Below are positions 45,150 through 56,096 of a stretch of DNA of 64,000 bases, one piece after another. Both the position numbers and the translations under genes were made by a program. The notes under the pieces were generated by a model. That model was not told where the DNA came from. It ran no database searches and saw only the letters and a program-made list of their open reading frames with translations. Every line of letters begins with the position of its first letter. The first letter of the stretch is position 1. The stretch spans positions 44,335,001 through 44,399,000 of the forward strand of contig OX344765.1 in NCBI GenBank assembly GCA_947034895.1, written 5' to 3'. The stretch is from Rhytidiadelphus loreus. Its lineage: Eukaryota; Streptophyta; Bryopsida; Hypnales; Hylocomiaceae.

Positions 45150-46200
45150 ATTTGACGTCGCGGGTTGCGGGTTGCGGGTGTCCAAGTGTCTAGTGGTTGT
45201 GATATCATGTCATGGAGGAATAAAAAAATTTATCCCTCGATAAATGGATTTCACCTATGTGGTAGGGCTTCGGGACTAACATCGAAAGCTAACGTGGGTG
45301 ACTATGGGTAAGGGCGCGTGTAGTTCTACCTTAGATGATCTCAAATGGAAAAAAATAGAGGTGACTGCGGGTTTAGTTTAATTTGAAGGCGACTGCGGGT
45401 CAAGGGGGCTAGGGTGACTTTGGATTTATAGGCAACCACAACTTTGTATATTGTGGGTGACCACAGGTCCAAGAAAAGGGGCGACTTTGGGTTATAGGGC
45501 AACTACGTGTGGGAGCAACAAAAGGCAATCACAAATCAGAAGGCGACTTCAGATTTAGGGGCGACCACAAATTTTGGTATGGTGGGCAACCACGGGTTCA
45601 AAAAGTAGGGGCAATTGCACATTAGAGGGAGATCGCTTGTAAAGACAATAAAAGGCGAATTTATGTGAGGGGTTCAGGCAATTGTGCATTCAATAGTCAA
45701 TTTTGGTTGTAGGGTCCTTACACTATAAGAAACCCGCATTTTTTTGGACGTTAGTAACAAACAAGGATCTTTTTCAAAACACAAGTACAAAGATGGGATC
45801 ATAGCCATAGGAGGTAGAATTGAGTTGGATGTTTCAAAAAATGTTTGGATATCATAGGTGGAATAAGTTGATGTCTTATGCAACGGTGGTGTTCTAAAAG
45901 ACATTAAAAAAACATAGTTGTGTTTTTTACAACGTCCAAGAAAACATAGAAATGCCACATTGGCAAGAGTTTTTGGCTTAACTTTGAACGTTGGCATGTT
46001 TTCTCAGATTTTCACATGTTTTTGCCACATCATTTCAAACGGATTTTGTTGGACATCGACGGTGATATGCTTGACATTAAGAAAAACGTGTCACCATGAT
46101 TTTTGGCACATCCAAAAAAACAAGGTTTTTTTATAGTGTTGGGCGACTACATGTCTAAGGGGTGAGTGCATGTCCACCTTCCAAGTGCAACCGTGGGTTT
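45150..46200. repeat. Degenerate GGCGACTGCGGGT repeat, split by MITE M3
   Basis: From 45150 to 45720, and again just after M3 (46139-46200), units such as GGCGACTGCGGGT, GGGCGACTTTGGGTT and GGCGACCACAAAT recur at irregular 25-60 bp steps. It replaces the 3' half of the gypsy integrase. It may be a decayed minisatellite or a transposon's internal repeat. Confidence 0.55.
45721..46138. mobile_element. Foldback/CACTA-like MITE M3, 418 bp
   Basis: Left end CACTATAAGAAACCCGCATT and right end AAGGTTTTTTTATAGTG form imperfect inverted repeats. Flanks TTA (45718-45720) and TTG (46139-46141) are a possible 3-bp TSD with one mismatch. Arms are partly complementary but much more decayed than M1 and M2. 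The end sequence matches M2. Confidence 0.7.
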
Positions 46201-46738
46201 AGTTTTCTAATTCAGTTTAGCATATTCAATCTTTTGAAGTAACACATCACAAAGGATTTTTATAAGTGTAGAATTAGGTGCTACATAAGGTTCTAAATAA
46301 GTATTTTATTGGCCACTTTTTCATATTGGGATGTAGAATTCATAAGTCCAAATAACATAGTTCACGAAATCTTAATTGGACGGAACTTTTCTAATTCCAA
46401 AAACTCATCCAATATGAGGCCACAATAATAATAACAACAACAATTGTATTAATAAGTCATCCATATAGGTTTGAGCTGGACTTCAAATGTAGCTGGACTT
46501 GCATTCTACTTCTATAACCTCGTTGTGGTCATCACTAAACTGCCTAACAATTAGAGCCCAACATATATTTTAAAATTTGTAATGTGTCCCTCACTCTAAC
46601 ATGTCCATATGCTTGACCAAGCACTATAAAATCCTTACACATATGGATAAAGGCTCAAAGCTTCAGCTACAAAGATTTGCTACCAAACATATATGCTAGA
46701 ACCTTATAACAATAATTACTGCCTATTTGTCTAGTACT
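46201..46738. other. Spacer before the hAT pseudogene
   Basis: AT-rich DNA with no recognised gene or clear repeat. It may hold the end of the hAT element, but I found no terminal inverted repeat or 8-bp TSD around it. Confidence 0.4.
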
Positions 46739-48391
46739 CTAGTTACTAGACGTGAATGTGGAATTGCTCGGCACCTCATTAGCATTAGGGTCTATATCTT
46801 TGTAAGACTCTTTATTGCTCATGTTGTCGCCCAAGCTCTCATTCTCATCATCTTTTCTTGATACTACTTTGATTTGCATCTCATGTTCTACCTCTGAGTT
46901 TCGATTTTGAACTTTTGTATCTATACCACATATGCCGTCAATTTGCACAAGTTGTTTTGTAAGCCTCAATGCATCCATGGTTCCATCAATGTTGGATATA
47001 GGATATTGCCCTCCTCTTTGATTGCCCATCATTCTATATGGAACACCATTGGACAACTTGGATGGATTGTTTAGGGTTTCAATGTACCCTCTCATCAATC
47101 CTCCTAATACGCCTTTTTTGGCATCTACTGTTGCGTTCGAGGATTCCTAATGATGATTTGTCAGGGCTAGACCGGGGGCTAGACACTGATGAAGGTTGAG
47201 TGGGTTGCGGAGTTGAGCCGTGGACCTCTTCATCAATTGTCCGTAGAGGACCTTGATGCATCAGCGGCCTTGTTGGAAGGGTTGGAATAGACCTCTTCAT
47301 TGTTGCCACATTTTTAGTTGTCACTGAATTCAACGACACATTACGACTTTGATTAATAACAGTTTGCAATGGCACATCAAAATCATCATCTGTAGTGACA
47401 GTTGTTTGGGGGGTAGATGCATTCAATACAACAAGATTTGGTATTCCCTCGTGTACAACTTCATTGACTTCGATTGCCTCTTTTTCACGTTCGCTTCCCA
47501 TTGGAACTTGTACAGTGTTTTTTAAGTTGCAGACCATATTCGGAGGCAGATTAGTTGGTATTGGAGATCTGGCTTTCTACTCTACATGTACCATGGAAAT
47601 AGATATGCCTTCGTTGTCGGGGATGCTTTCCCTCCTCTACGATGCATGTGCCAGCGAAGTTGCATCCCAAGTGTGTACGAGATTCTGCAGTGGACTACGT
47701 ACAAGTGAATTTCCAGAAGAAACATACCCATCATCATTAAAATCAAATGTATTCCCGTATGTAGGTCGTGGAGGACTAGGTGGGAGCCAGACCATTGCAT
47801 TCCAAGGATTGTTGTGCAACCGCTCCTCTTCATTCTTGTAGTTCTCACGTTGTCTCATAAAATCGTGGACAACCTCATCTTTGTCCCCTAAAGACGAAGG
47901 TCCATCACACTCATCCTGAGCATCTCCATCTACGAGCACCTGATTGTAAAAAATGGTTGGATTGTATCCACGTTTTTGACGTTTAAGTTTGTTGTTCACG
48001 TAGATATACACCAATGTTTTAGACTTTGGTGTGGCCAAGTAGTTTCGCACTTTATTGTGCACAAAGGAATACATGCTCCAATTCCTTTCACACAAAGGTA
48101 CTAAGCACATCACACCGAGAATTTGCTTCACAATTTTTGGAAGAGTATTGCCCCCTACTCCGGTTTCACCATTGATGATGCAATAATTGACATTCGATGA
48201 TATCAGGAGCCTCTGATACATGATTGAATGCACCTATCTTTTCTTCAAATTGTGTTAATTCCTACATTGCCTCAACCACTGATACATTCAATGGTACACT
48301 AAGTTTTTGTATGACTCGATTCAAAGCTCCCTTCGCGTAGCCATTATTATGAATAACCGCCACGTCAATCAAATATGGATTTAGTACCATA
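46739..48391 (-). pseudogene. hAT-family transposase pseudogene (C-terminal half)
   Basis: Read on the minus strand from 48391, LNPYLIDVAVIHNNGYAKGA is typical of plant hAT proteins upstream of the dimerisation domain. After two in-frame stops and a frameshift comes the hAT dimerisation region, with LPKIVKQILGVMCLVPLCER, NWSMYSFVHNKVRN and TLVYIYVNNKLKR (about 48140-47980). A low-complexity acidic and polar tail follows in several frames down to 46739. The N-terminal BED finger and DDE-type catalytic core are not present. It is inactive. It could be a decayed transposon or a decayed domesticated gene; the stops favour a relic. Confidence 0.8.
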
Positions 48392-48713
48392 GATGAAAGA
48401 CACAAGTATCTCAGTGTAGTACCCATAGATGAGAGACGATAGACGGTACAAAATTATCTTGATGGCATAGAAGAGACAATTTTACACCGATTTCACCATT
48501 GCAAGAAGACTCGAACTTTGCTCTTTCTATCTTTTATTTGGCCTTAGAGATTCCCCCTACCTCCGGGGTTTAGCTTGCACTCACTTGGCAACAATGCATC
48601 CTTGGGTCTAAGTTACCCCAAAGGTTGAGGAAAAGATCCACAATGTTGTCCCTGTTCAAAGGCTTTGTACGTCATTTGGACAACATGGTTAGAGGTCCAT
48701 AATGCCACATGTT
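48392..48713. other. Spacer between hAT pseudogene and MITE
   Basis: No gene recognised. A short near-duplicate phrase (ATAGATGAAAGACACAAGTA at 48389, then ATAGATGAGAGACGATAGAC at 48426) is present. The rest is unremarkable. Confidence 0.4.
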
Positions 48714-48721
48714 TCAATAAC

Positions 48722-49284
48722 CTCGGGGGTGTACTTAGTTCTACTATAACAAACCACGTGCGAACAAGTGGTTTCTAATAAACTATAATTTCAACCTAAA
48801 ATTTTGAACATTGTTTAATAATGACTATAGCTTTCTATTGCCAAAATTTCCAATTCAAATAAAATATGAAATGATTTCTAGAAGAGGTTAAAAATGAACT
48901 AAAATGGCATATTTTTCAACTTAAATAATTATAGAGAACACATTTAGATGACCATTGAGTCAATATTCCACTCAAAATGAGCTTTCAGTAATGAGTTATT
49001 TTTAGGAATTTTTTGTTCATTTTTTAGACAATTTTTTCTTATATAATATAGGGGTGTGAAAGTTATTTTTTAGTTCTACAGTGTATCTTTTTACTTCAAA
49101 AATTTGTAACTAATTATTATTAACAAATAAAAATATCAATAATTCAAAACATAAACTTTCAAAGTAGGAAAATTTATTCATATTTTTTAAATTTTGTTTT
49201 ATTTTAAATTCAAAAAGTATATAGGGGGTCCAAAGTTTTGTTCGCACGTGGTTTCTAATGGACACTCTAAATGACCCCCCTAAG
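48722..49284. mobile_element. hAT-type MITE, copy 2 (563 bp)
   Basis: Starts CTCGGGGGTGTACTTAG and ends ACTCTAAATGACCCCCCTAAG, flanked by the identical 8-bp duplication TCAATAAC (48714-48721 and 49285-49292). The body is closely similar to 4945-5510 in the same orientation. The independent TSDs rule out a segmental duplication of one insertion. Confidence 0.87.
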
Positions 49285-49292
49285 TCAATAAC

Positions 49293-51881
49293 ACTGCTTG
49301 ACCTACCCCAAAGCTTAAACAAGTTTTATGAAAGGCCTTTATTGATCATAGCCGTGCTGCTTGTTTTAAAACCACAAAACTATGTGCTTTATATCTTATT
49401 ATCCTAATAAAATGGGCACCTTCCTCAAACAGTTCGATAATATTTGGCTTCAAATTGACTTCTTTGGCAAGAGATTTAATCTTCATATGTCTTGGAAATG
49501 AAGTTGGGGGCCTTTGATTAGGCTTCTATTGGTACTTCACTCCTAGTCTTTCATAGTAGGCTTTCTAGGTGGCTCATCATTGGTTAGCTCAATGTGGTTG
49601 TCTATTCTTCGTTGGCCAATTGTTTTGTTCCATCTCTCTTGCCTTGGATTTAAAAAAAAAAAAAAAAAAAAAAACTAGTTCTGAAATTTTGTTGTAGAAA
49701 ATGAAAATATTTTCACCAAAGAGTTTCTCTTTTGGTTCTATGTATTGTTCCTTTTATTAATGGAAATTGTCCATATGTTTCAAGAAAAGGAAAAAAGATT
49801 TGAAGATATTGATCATATTACAGAATTAATACAAACCATTATAATTTGTATTTAGCAACCAAAACTATTTTTTGTGTTGCTATCTTTTTTAATCCAAGGT
49901 GTTTGTTTGTTAGGGCAATTATATAATACATTCACAATGTTTGGATTATAGATTTGATTTAATAAGTTATGACAACAACCATATGGTACCAAATGTTTGA
50001 CAATGTCATAATATTATCTATACTTTTCTATATATATTTGTTTTTTTGAAGTATACATATGCCAAATTTTTACAATACCAATGGCAATGGGTCTCCAATA
50101 ATGTACAACAACATGCAATAAAATGTTGGGAGTCATTCAGATCAAAAAAGAAGCATTGGCAATTTTTTAAGTGATTTTAAAAATTGGTCAAACAATTGAG
50201 TCTATAGGGGTGCTTAGCTTAGATATTCATTTATTTCCAAAGCATGATTGCTTATTCACTTTTAGTTTTTTTATAAAGTTGTAGTATATGCAAGACACTA
50301 CAACATTCATATTTGCTCATTTGGATTTTGTTCACTCATTTTCAAATTATAACACATGGAGTGAAATTAAAAAAAAAATAGACTCAAATGATAGAATTTC
50401 AACATATCCTTTGCCAAACCCTTTGGTCACTACACATATTTAGATTGATTAGTTTCACAATTTTTGTGTTGCAATAGAACAACAAATTCAAAAAAAATTC
50501 ACACTTATTTCAATCAACTCATTTTGCAATAAAAGCTCAAATGTTATAGGTGGTCAAAACAAAACATCTAACTTCCAATTGTTATGTATAGGGAGACAAT
50601 TCTTGTCCTTTGGGATTTTATTGTGGTTCTTTGGACTCCTTAAACAATTGCAATGATAATCCAAAAACATCCCTTCCAATAGTGGAATATTGAAAGTACC
50701 CACGTATCTAAACCACATGGGCGGATTCCTTGAAGTTGTAATACAATGACTATTCAACCTAATTCCACCCCCTTTCAACCACTTCCCTCCATCCCATAAT
50801 GATCTTCATGTTGGCCTTAATTTTTTGTCCCAAAATGATCTTGTTGCACTTTGCAATGTTAGAATAAGTCAAATGTGGCTTTTGATTTCTCATAAGGACT
50901 AGCAAAACAACCATAAATAGTAGTTTCTCTCCATTCATGCAATCATCAATCAAAAAACAAATGAATTGATTGGAAGGATCAATCAACATTGTTCATTCTT
51001 ATTTTTTGCATCTCTTTGAGTATTTCCCAATTGAAGGAGGTGAAGCTTTGGGAGGCAAAATAGAGGTCCAAACATAGTCTTGGACAAATACTAAATGCCC
51101 ACAAAATGAAAACAATGGTCCTCTTTGAAAATGGCCCCAAAATTTCACTTTTCAATACTCCAAAACTACACTTTGAAAAGGGCTTTAAAGCTCTACTTAC
51201 ACTACAAAACAAATCTTCAAAATGTTAATTTTAACCTTGATCCAGAACATTTTATCCAACAAGATCATTTTGGGACAAAGGTCATAAATTTAACTCCCTA
51301 TACACTTTTAACTACATTAGAATGCAAAAAAGGTGAAATTGGGCCCCAACAATAAAGTGACATTTGGGGTATACATACCTTACCATGAGTAGAGCTCTAG
51401 ACCAAAAATCAAGGTGAAAAAAAAGCATATTCCCACTCAAATGCACTGTGAGCTTAGGATGCAAGATTTTTGCTCCTTCCAAAAAAACCATTTGCATGCT
51501 TCGAAAATCACATTTTCAAATCATCAACCTGAAAGGATTTGCAGGCAATAGTTTCCACAAACCCATCACCAAGTCCTATACAATCAGATTTCCAGATGAC
51601 GTTGACATGAAGATGGTGGATTTGAAAACCAATGCACTTCCAGGCTCTTGCAAATCCATCACACTGATGCCATCCAACTGTTCCGACCAATGTTGCTCAA
51701 CAATTATCAAGAAAATTCTTTCGTCATCCAGCACTGAACCCCGCTGGCATCCTCTCAACCCTTCCATTGACGATGCACATCTCTGTGTCGTAAGATCAAG
51801 CTTTGTACTAAACTTCTTGGTGAAGTAACCTAGAGGTGCTAATCAACTGCAAAGATAAGCTATTAGAAGAATACTCTACCT
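49293..51881. other. Intergenic DNA downstream of dUTPase
   Basis: AT-rich, with no confident gene. A 24-base A-run lies at 49650-49673. 49735-49785 resembles the LINE tail at 8416-8507 (ATGGAAATTGTCCAT). A 126-codon + strand ORF at 51448-51828 has no motif I recognise and overlaps minus-strand ORFs. The part next to 51882 may be dUTPase 3' UTR. Confidence 0.45.
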
Positions 51882-53025
51882 CTAACTTTCCACGACAAGC
51901 GAAACTCCGGTGGAACCAAATCCACCTTCGCCACGGACTGTGGCGTCCAGATCGTCCACTTCCACAACATCGGGAGTGACGATGAGCTCCAGAATGAGCT
52001 GCGCAATCCGGTCTCCGGCTTTGATTTCAAAATCAGAGTCTGCGTGGTTGAAGAGGATGACACCAACTGGACCACGGTAATCGGCATCGATCACCCCAGC
52101 GCCAACATCAATCGAGTTCTTCCATGCCAAACCTGAGCGGGGAGCTGCACATTGAGCACGGGCAGTTAACGGCACAACCTTGATCTCGACGAGTCAAAAT
52201 AAATGCCAACTTCGTTGCAAATCACCTCATTCTTTGGTAACCCCTAAAATGAATGACCAAGGCATCGGGGTTTTGAAATGGTCATTTCGATTTACCATAT
52301 TGTGAAAAATACTATCCAAATTCACATCATCAGAGTCAGTGAAGGACAGTAGACATGTTGGTCAAAAAATAAAATAAAAAGAGGACAAACGGAGAGCCAA
52401 TGTGACCTGCTCATACCTGATCAAAACTTGAGCACAAATTTGGACTACTTGCTCCTTTGGGGGGTAATATCGAGAAACAGCTAATGCAATTCGCTGCGCC
52501 ACTAGCCTCAGCAAGATGTGAGCAAAAGCAACAAATGTCATAAGAAAGATTAATAAACAAAACTCACCAACGCGAGCGTATGTGCCTTCAGGAATGGCAA
52601 TGGACAAGTCAGTCTTCACGAGCGCTTTGCCCCGGGCCGGCACAACAGTATCATAAGCACTGCGAGAATAACAACCAATCCACCATCAATGCCAAAGGCT
52701 CTCCAAAAGAAACCCGTCCAAGCCACAACATACAACACTCCCGATCCAAACCCTAACTGAAGACTCAGCAAGGCAAAGCCCACACCCAGCGGAATTTGAA
52801 AAATGTGAAAGCAGGGGAAAGAGCGTAAGATCCTCCAAAGCAAGAGATGGGTGTTCCGAACCTGGACAGATCGTAACCAGCTGCGAGAGAGGAACCCCGC
52901 GACGGCACGACAGCATTCTCCGAGAGCTTCTTGATCCTCAACGCCTGAGACGCAAGCACCACTTTGCCATTGGTGATTTGCCCGTTGTCGTTGTCCAGCT
53001 TCGGGATCTTTGCTTGAGGTTCCAT
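51882..53025 (-). CDS. DUT: Deoxyuridine 5'-triphosphate nucleotidohydrolase (dUTPase)
   Basis: dUTPase hydrolyses dUTP to dUMP and pyrophosphate, keeping uracil out of DNA and feeding dTMP synthesis. Three exons on the minus strand, 53025-52862, 52659-52568 and 52144-51882, join in phase (164 + 92 + 263 nt) to a 172-residue protein, close to the usual length of the trimeric eukaryotic enzyme. Both introns (202 and 423 nt) have GT-AG ends. All five family motifs are visible: AGYDLSS (49-55), PRSGLAWK (87-94), [15 protein letters not shown] (98-112, with catalytic-type Asp105 and Tyr108), GDRIAQLI (129-136) and [10 protein letters not shown] (156-165, with Phe161). The ~28-residue N-terminal extension is polar and not an obvious organelle signal. 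No stop or frameshift was seen. The start is the first ATG giving the full conserved frame. Confidence 0.95.
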
Positions 53026-53577
53026 TGCGACAGCAGCAAGAGCAGGGCTTCAGAGGTGGAATTGCACAATAACGGGGGTAAATGGGAAGACAAGGACGTG
53101 CATCCGCAACATGAAAATTTGCAACTCGAAAACTGGGGAGGACGGCGAGCTGACAATAACGGCACTGTGATGGTGCCAACGCTCCCATCAGATTTGGCGG
53201 GAGGAATTGGCGGGAAACATATGCAGTTAGATAATATACAGTAATATGGAGTACTCCGGCCCATTGGTGCCCCAAAACCCAACTTCAAAAACACCGAATT
53301 GTCAGTATGGTAATAGGTGCAATAAGCAATGCTGCAGTCTCATCTTTTAAAGTAGCCCACGAATTCATAGGACTTCGGTGTTTGAATTCGTATATTTTGG
53401 AAGATCTCTTGGTTCTGCTTTAAGCGATAGCTGTTACTTACGTTTGTTTCTTGGATGAATAGATTACGGAAATTCTTATTGAGAGCCATATTCATTTCTT
53501 AAGAATTTTTATCGAGTACTTCTGATTCTTTGTTGACTATTGAGGATTTATATATGTAAAGCACATTTCCTTTGCAG
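53026..53577. other. Region between dUTPase start and COPB2 remnant
   Basis: About 550 bp separating the divergent dUTPase gene and the COPB2 fragment. It should hold the dUTPase 5' UTR and promoter. The first 200 bp are relatively GC-rich with ORFs on both strands and no recognised motif. No clear TATA box could be assigned. Confidence 0.4.
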
Positions 53578-54452
53578 GAGAGAAAAAGTATCCGGCCCAC
53601 GTTCAGACGTTCTCTGCCGAAGCCATTTATGGCGGAACCTTGGTGTGCCGGCGCGAACAAATGAGTTTATTTGTTTTTATGATTGGGCGGAATGCAGAGT
53701 GGTGCGGAGGATTGATGCTGTTGTGAAGGTGATTACTTTACTCACAACTTTGAGCCCTCTGAATTCAGTTTGCTATACTGTACTTTTTTTCTGTCTGCAA
53801 GGTCTAGGTTGGATTAAGGCGATCACCGCTTTCTGGTTGCAGAACGTCTACTGGTCTGATGGTGTAGATCTGGTTACTATTGCCAGTGACAAATCATTTT
53901 ACATCCTCAAGTACAATGTAAGTATCAGATTTCTGATCTTGTGATTTCGATGCGTTTTACTTAAAACAATACAGAGCGTTCAGTAAAATTATACTGTTTG
54001 AAGAGCTTTTTGACAATATCACCGAGAGACTTTTCCCCATAATTCATGGGGACGTCTTCCTCTGGTCACGATGATATTAAAGAAACCTCCCTATGTTTCG
54101 TGTAGGCATGCCTTGAGAGGTTTGTCGCTTAATATACGAGTTTAAAATTATACAGTTACTACAGATATATATTTCATATTCTCAACCTCTTTGAGTACCA
54201 TCATGTGGTTTGATTCGTGTCATGGTCATTGGGTCGGGGTCAATCAATGTGATTGGATTTTCATAATTTCAGAGGGACGTCGTAACATCATGTTGGGAAA
54301 CCGGCAAGCCTGTAGACGAGCAAGAAGGTGTGGAGGATGCATTTGAACTGATTCATGAAATCCCGGAGCGTGTGAGGACTGGTCTTTGGGTTGGCGACTG
54401 TTTCATCTACAACAACTCCGCCTGGCGCTTAAATTACTGTGTCGGTGGGGAG
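53578..54452 (+). pseudogene. COPB2: Coatomer beta' subunit (COPB2) pseudogene, forward part
   Basis: COPB2 is a WD-repeat/solenoid subunit of the COPI coat in Golgi-ER traffic. Three exons match the region just after the WD repeats in plants: 53578-53728 (SAEAIYGGTLVCRR, then NEFICFYDWAECRVVRRID), 53843-53917 (NVYWSDGVDLVTIASDKSFY) and 54273-54452 (GVEDAFELIHEIPERVRTGL, then WVGDCFIYNN and RLNYCVGGE). The last two are intact with good AG/GT borders. The first has two frameshifts: an 8-bp insertion at the repeated ACGTTC near 53600 and two extra bases near 53664. N-terminal exons are absent, and following exons lie on the opposite strand, so this is a broken locus. Confidence 0.88.
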
Positions 54453-54503
54453 GTGAGTTGTGATTTCCGTGAGCAAGTTGAATGTAACCATTCACCGACT
54501 TCA

Positions 54504-55302
54504 AGTAGACATTGCCAATTCTCGCAACTGCTTCCACTTGGACTCATTGTGAAATTCCTCAGCAATAGCCTGTATCCAATAACGCAAGCAAGCAGTACTA
54601 CTTAGTGCAGGACTAACACCAGCTGGAAGCCAAAAACTAAATGGCAGAACACAATGAGCTTCAAGTGAATCAAAGTTCTTAATTCCATCTAATGTGACAT
54701 GAAATTCAACAATGATCATAACAAATCCAATAGTTAACAAGATCTGAGGAGTTCAACCTCAAAGTCACTCCCCACTCTATGCAATTCTTCAATTATGATA
54801 ATGAACTGCATGGAGATAACAGGTCATAGAAAAATTATGACCTTGGCCACGTCGAGCTTGCCGAGCTGCACAGCTAGCTCAAACTTATAATCGGGGTCTG
54901 TAGCAACATTAAGAGCTTCCTCCACCATTCCACGTGACTCCAGAAAACGTCCAACACTGTCATGCAACTTGGTTCGCTTAGAAATTCGTCACCGTAGGCA
55001 ACACGAACGTAAGAACAGTCTTGAAGTCCATCCCTAGTTTTCATTATCTGCTTTTACTTCTCATCTAGTCAGACAAGTAGTGACAAGAGTCGGAGTAGAG
55101 AAGAAAGAATTACTCTTTGGTTTGATCAGCTGCTAATTTAGTTACAGCCTCACAGACCGATACAACCCTCCAAAAGAGTACCGCAGATCATACCTGTTCA
55201 TGTGCTCCTTTGGAATGGTTGGGAGCACTTCTTCTGCTCTTTCATAATCCTCTCGTAATATCAGTGTCTTGTACTCAATCAAACTGAGAAGTAGAGTGTA
55301 GC
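54504..55302 (-). pseudogene. COPB2: COPB2 pseudogene, inverted downstream exons
   Basis: On the minus strand three consecutive COPB2 exons remain in order. 55302-55194 encodes YTLLLSLIEYKTL, then RAEEVLPTIPKEH, with a GT donor. 54956-54842 encodes VGRFLESRGMVEEALNVATD and PDYKFELAVQLGKLDVAK. 54569-54504 encodes AIAEEFHNESKWKQLRELAM. Splice phases agree and the first two have no stops. In an intact gene they would follow the forward part after one missing exon (the YHLDRPMYLLGY region). Homology stops at 54504 and 55302, the probable inversion breakpoints. An assembly error could give the same picture. Confidence 0.85.
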
Positions 55303-55306
55303 TCAT

Positions 55307-55334
55307 GACTTATGGAATACACTTATTTTTAGGA
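55307..55334 (+). repeat. 28-bp inverted repeat, left arm
   Basis: Starts GACTTATGGAATACACTTAT. The exact reverse complement lies at 56097-56124. The pair brackets the duplicated COPB2 fragment and its insertion, and the left arm abuts the end of the COPB2 homology at 55302. Confidence 0.85.
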
Positions 55335-55454
55335 GTTGCACAGCGAGCTCAAACTTATAATCAGGGTCTGTAGCAACATTAATTAAGAGCTTCCTACACC
55401 ATTCCACGTGACTCCAGAAAACGTCCAACACTGTCATGCAACTTGCTTGACTTA

Positions 55455-55984
55455 ATTGTGAGTTAATGCAGTAAACTGCATCTTTTGAGCTCATTGTCAT
55501 TGTGACAAAGTCACAATGAGCTCATTAATTAATTTCATTCCTTAATTAATTACCAACCATCCCCCAGCCCCCAAAAAATTCAGAAATTCAGAATTATTTT
55601 TAATTAAATTTTTACAAAACCTCCTCCCTCCCCCTCCCCCTCCCCTCCTCTTTTGTAATTTTGAGAAACAAATGATCTTACAATCAATATGGGATAAGTC
55701 AATGTTTCCCAAGTACGTATCCATATGCATATTAGTATGTATCCATATCCTTATCCGTATGTACGTATCTACATCCGTATTTGTATCAACGTATTGTATT
55801 CATACTCGTATCAACGTAATATATCTGTATCCATATCAGTGTACGCATATGCATATCAGAGGTTTTTTGAGATCAACGACTATGGGGGTGGTTTGTAATT
55901 TTCTTTTGTAAAAATCAACAACTGTCATTTTTTAGGATGGGAGGGGGGGCAACTAATGACAGTGATTGCATCTTCGGGGCTCAT
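55455..55984. mobile_element. 530-bp insertion with a 23-bp flanking duplication
   Basis: The 23 bp at 55432-55454 (containing GCAACTTGCTTGACTTA) are repeated exactly at 55985-56007. Removing the insert and one copy restores the COPB2 intron order. The insert holds a short inverted repeat (ATTGTGACAAAGTCACAAT near 55500), a CCCTCC-rich tract and a GTATCC-type hexamer array. There is no poly(A) or recognisable TIR. The long TSD is compatible with a target-primed retroposon or with filler DNA from break repair. Confidence 0.6.
55690..55860. repeat. Irregular GTATCCATAT-type simple repeat
   Basis: Hexamer-like units such as GTATCC, ATATCC and GTATGT recur with frequent changes, inside the 530-bp insertion. 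A C-rich CCCTCC tract lies just upstream (55618-55650). Confidence 0.8.
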
Positions 55985-56096
55985 TGTCATGCAACTTGCT
56001 TGACTTAGAGGTTCGTCACCGTAGGCATCACGAACGCAAAAACAACCTTTTAAGTCCATCCCTACTTAGTTTTCATTATCTGCTTTTACTTCGATC

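Larger units (their letters stand above)
55335..56096 (-). pseudogene. COPB2: Second, decayed copy of a COPB2 exon and its intron
   Basis: 55430 down to ~55335 repeats the VGRFLESRGM...PDYKFELAVQL exon of 54956-54842 on the same strand. It has a GAG-to-TAG change (AATGGTGTAGGAAGC) and a 4-bp insertion (TTAATTAATG), and stops short at the left inverted-repeat arm. The intron upstream of that exon continues at 56008-56096 (similar to 54975-55060), separated by a 530-bp insertion (55455-55984). It is therefore a tandem partial duplicate, later interrupted. Confidence 0.8.

Noticed and set aside
51448..51828. 126-codon + strand ORF as a gene
   Set aside because: No recognised motif or splice context, and overlapping ORFs of similar length on the other strand; it may be dUTPase 3' flank.
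52616..53275. A 219-codon minus-strand ORF overlapping dUTPase exon 1
   Set aside because: It is out of frame with the spliced dUTPase, crosses its intron, and shows no recognisable domain; the spliced frame carries all five dUTPase motifs.
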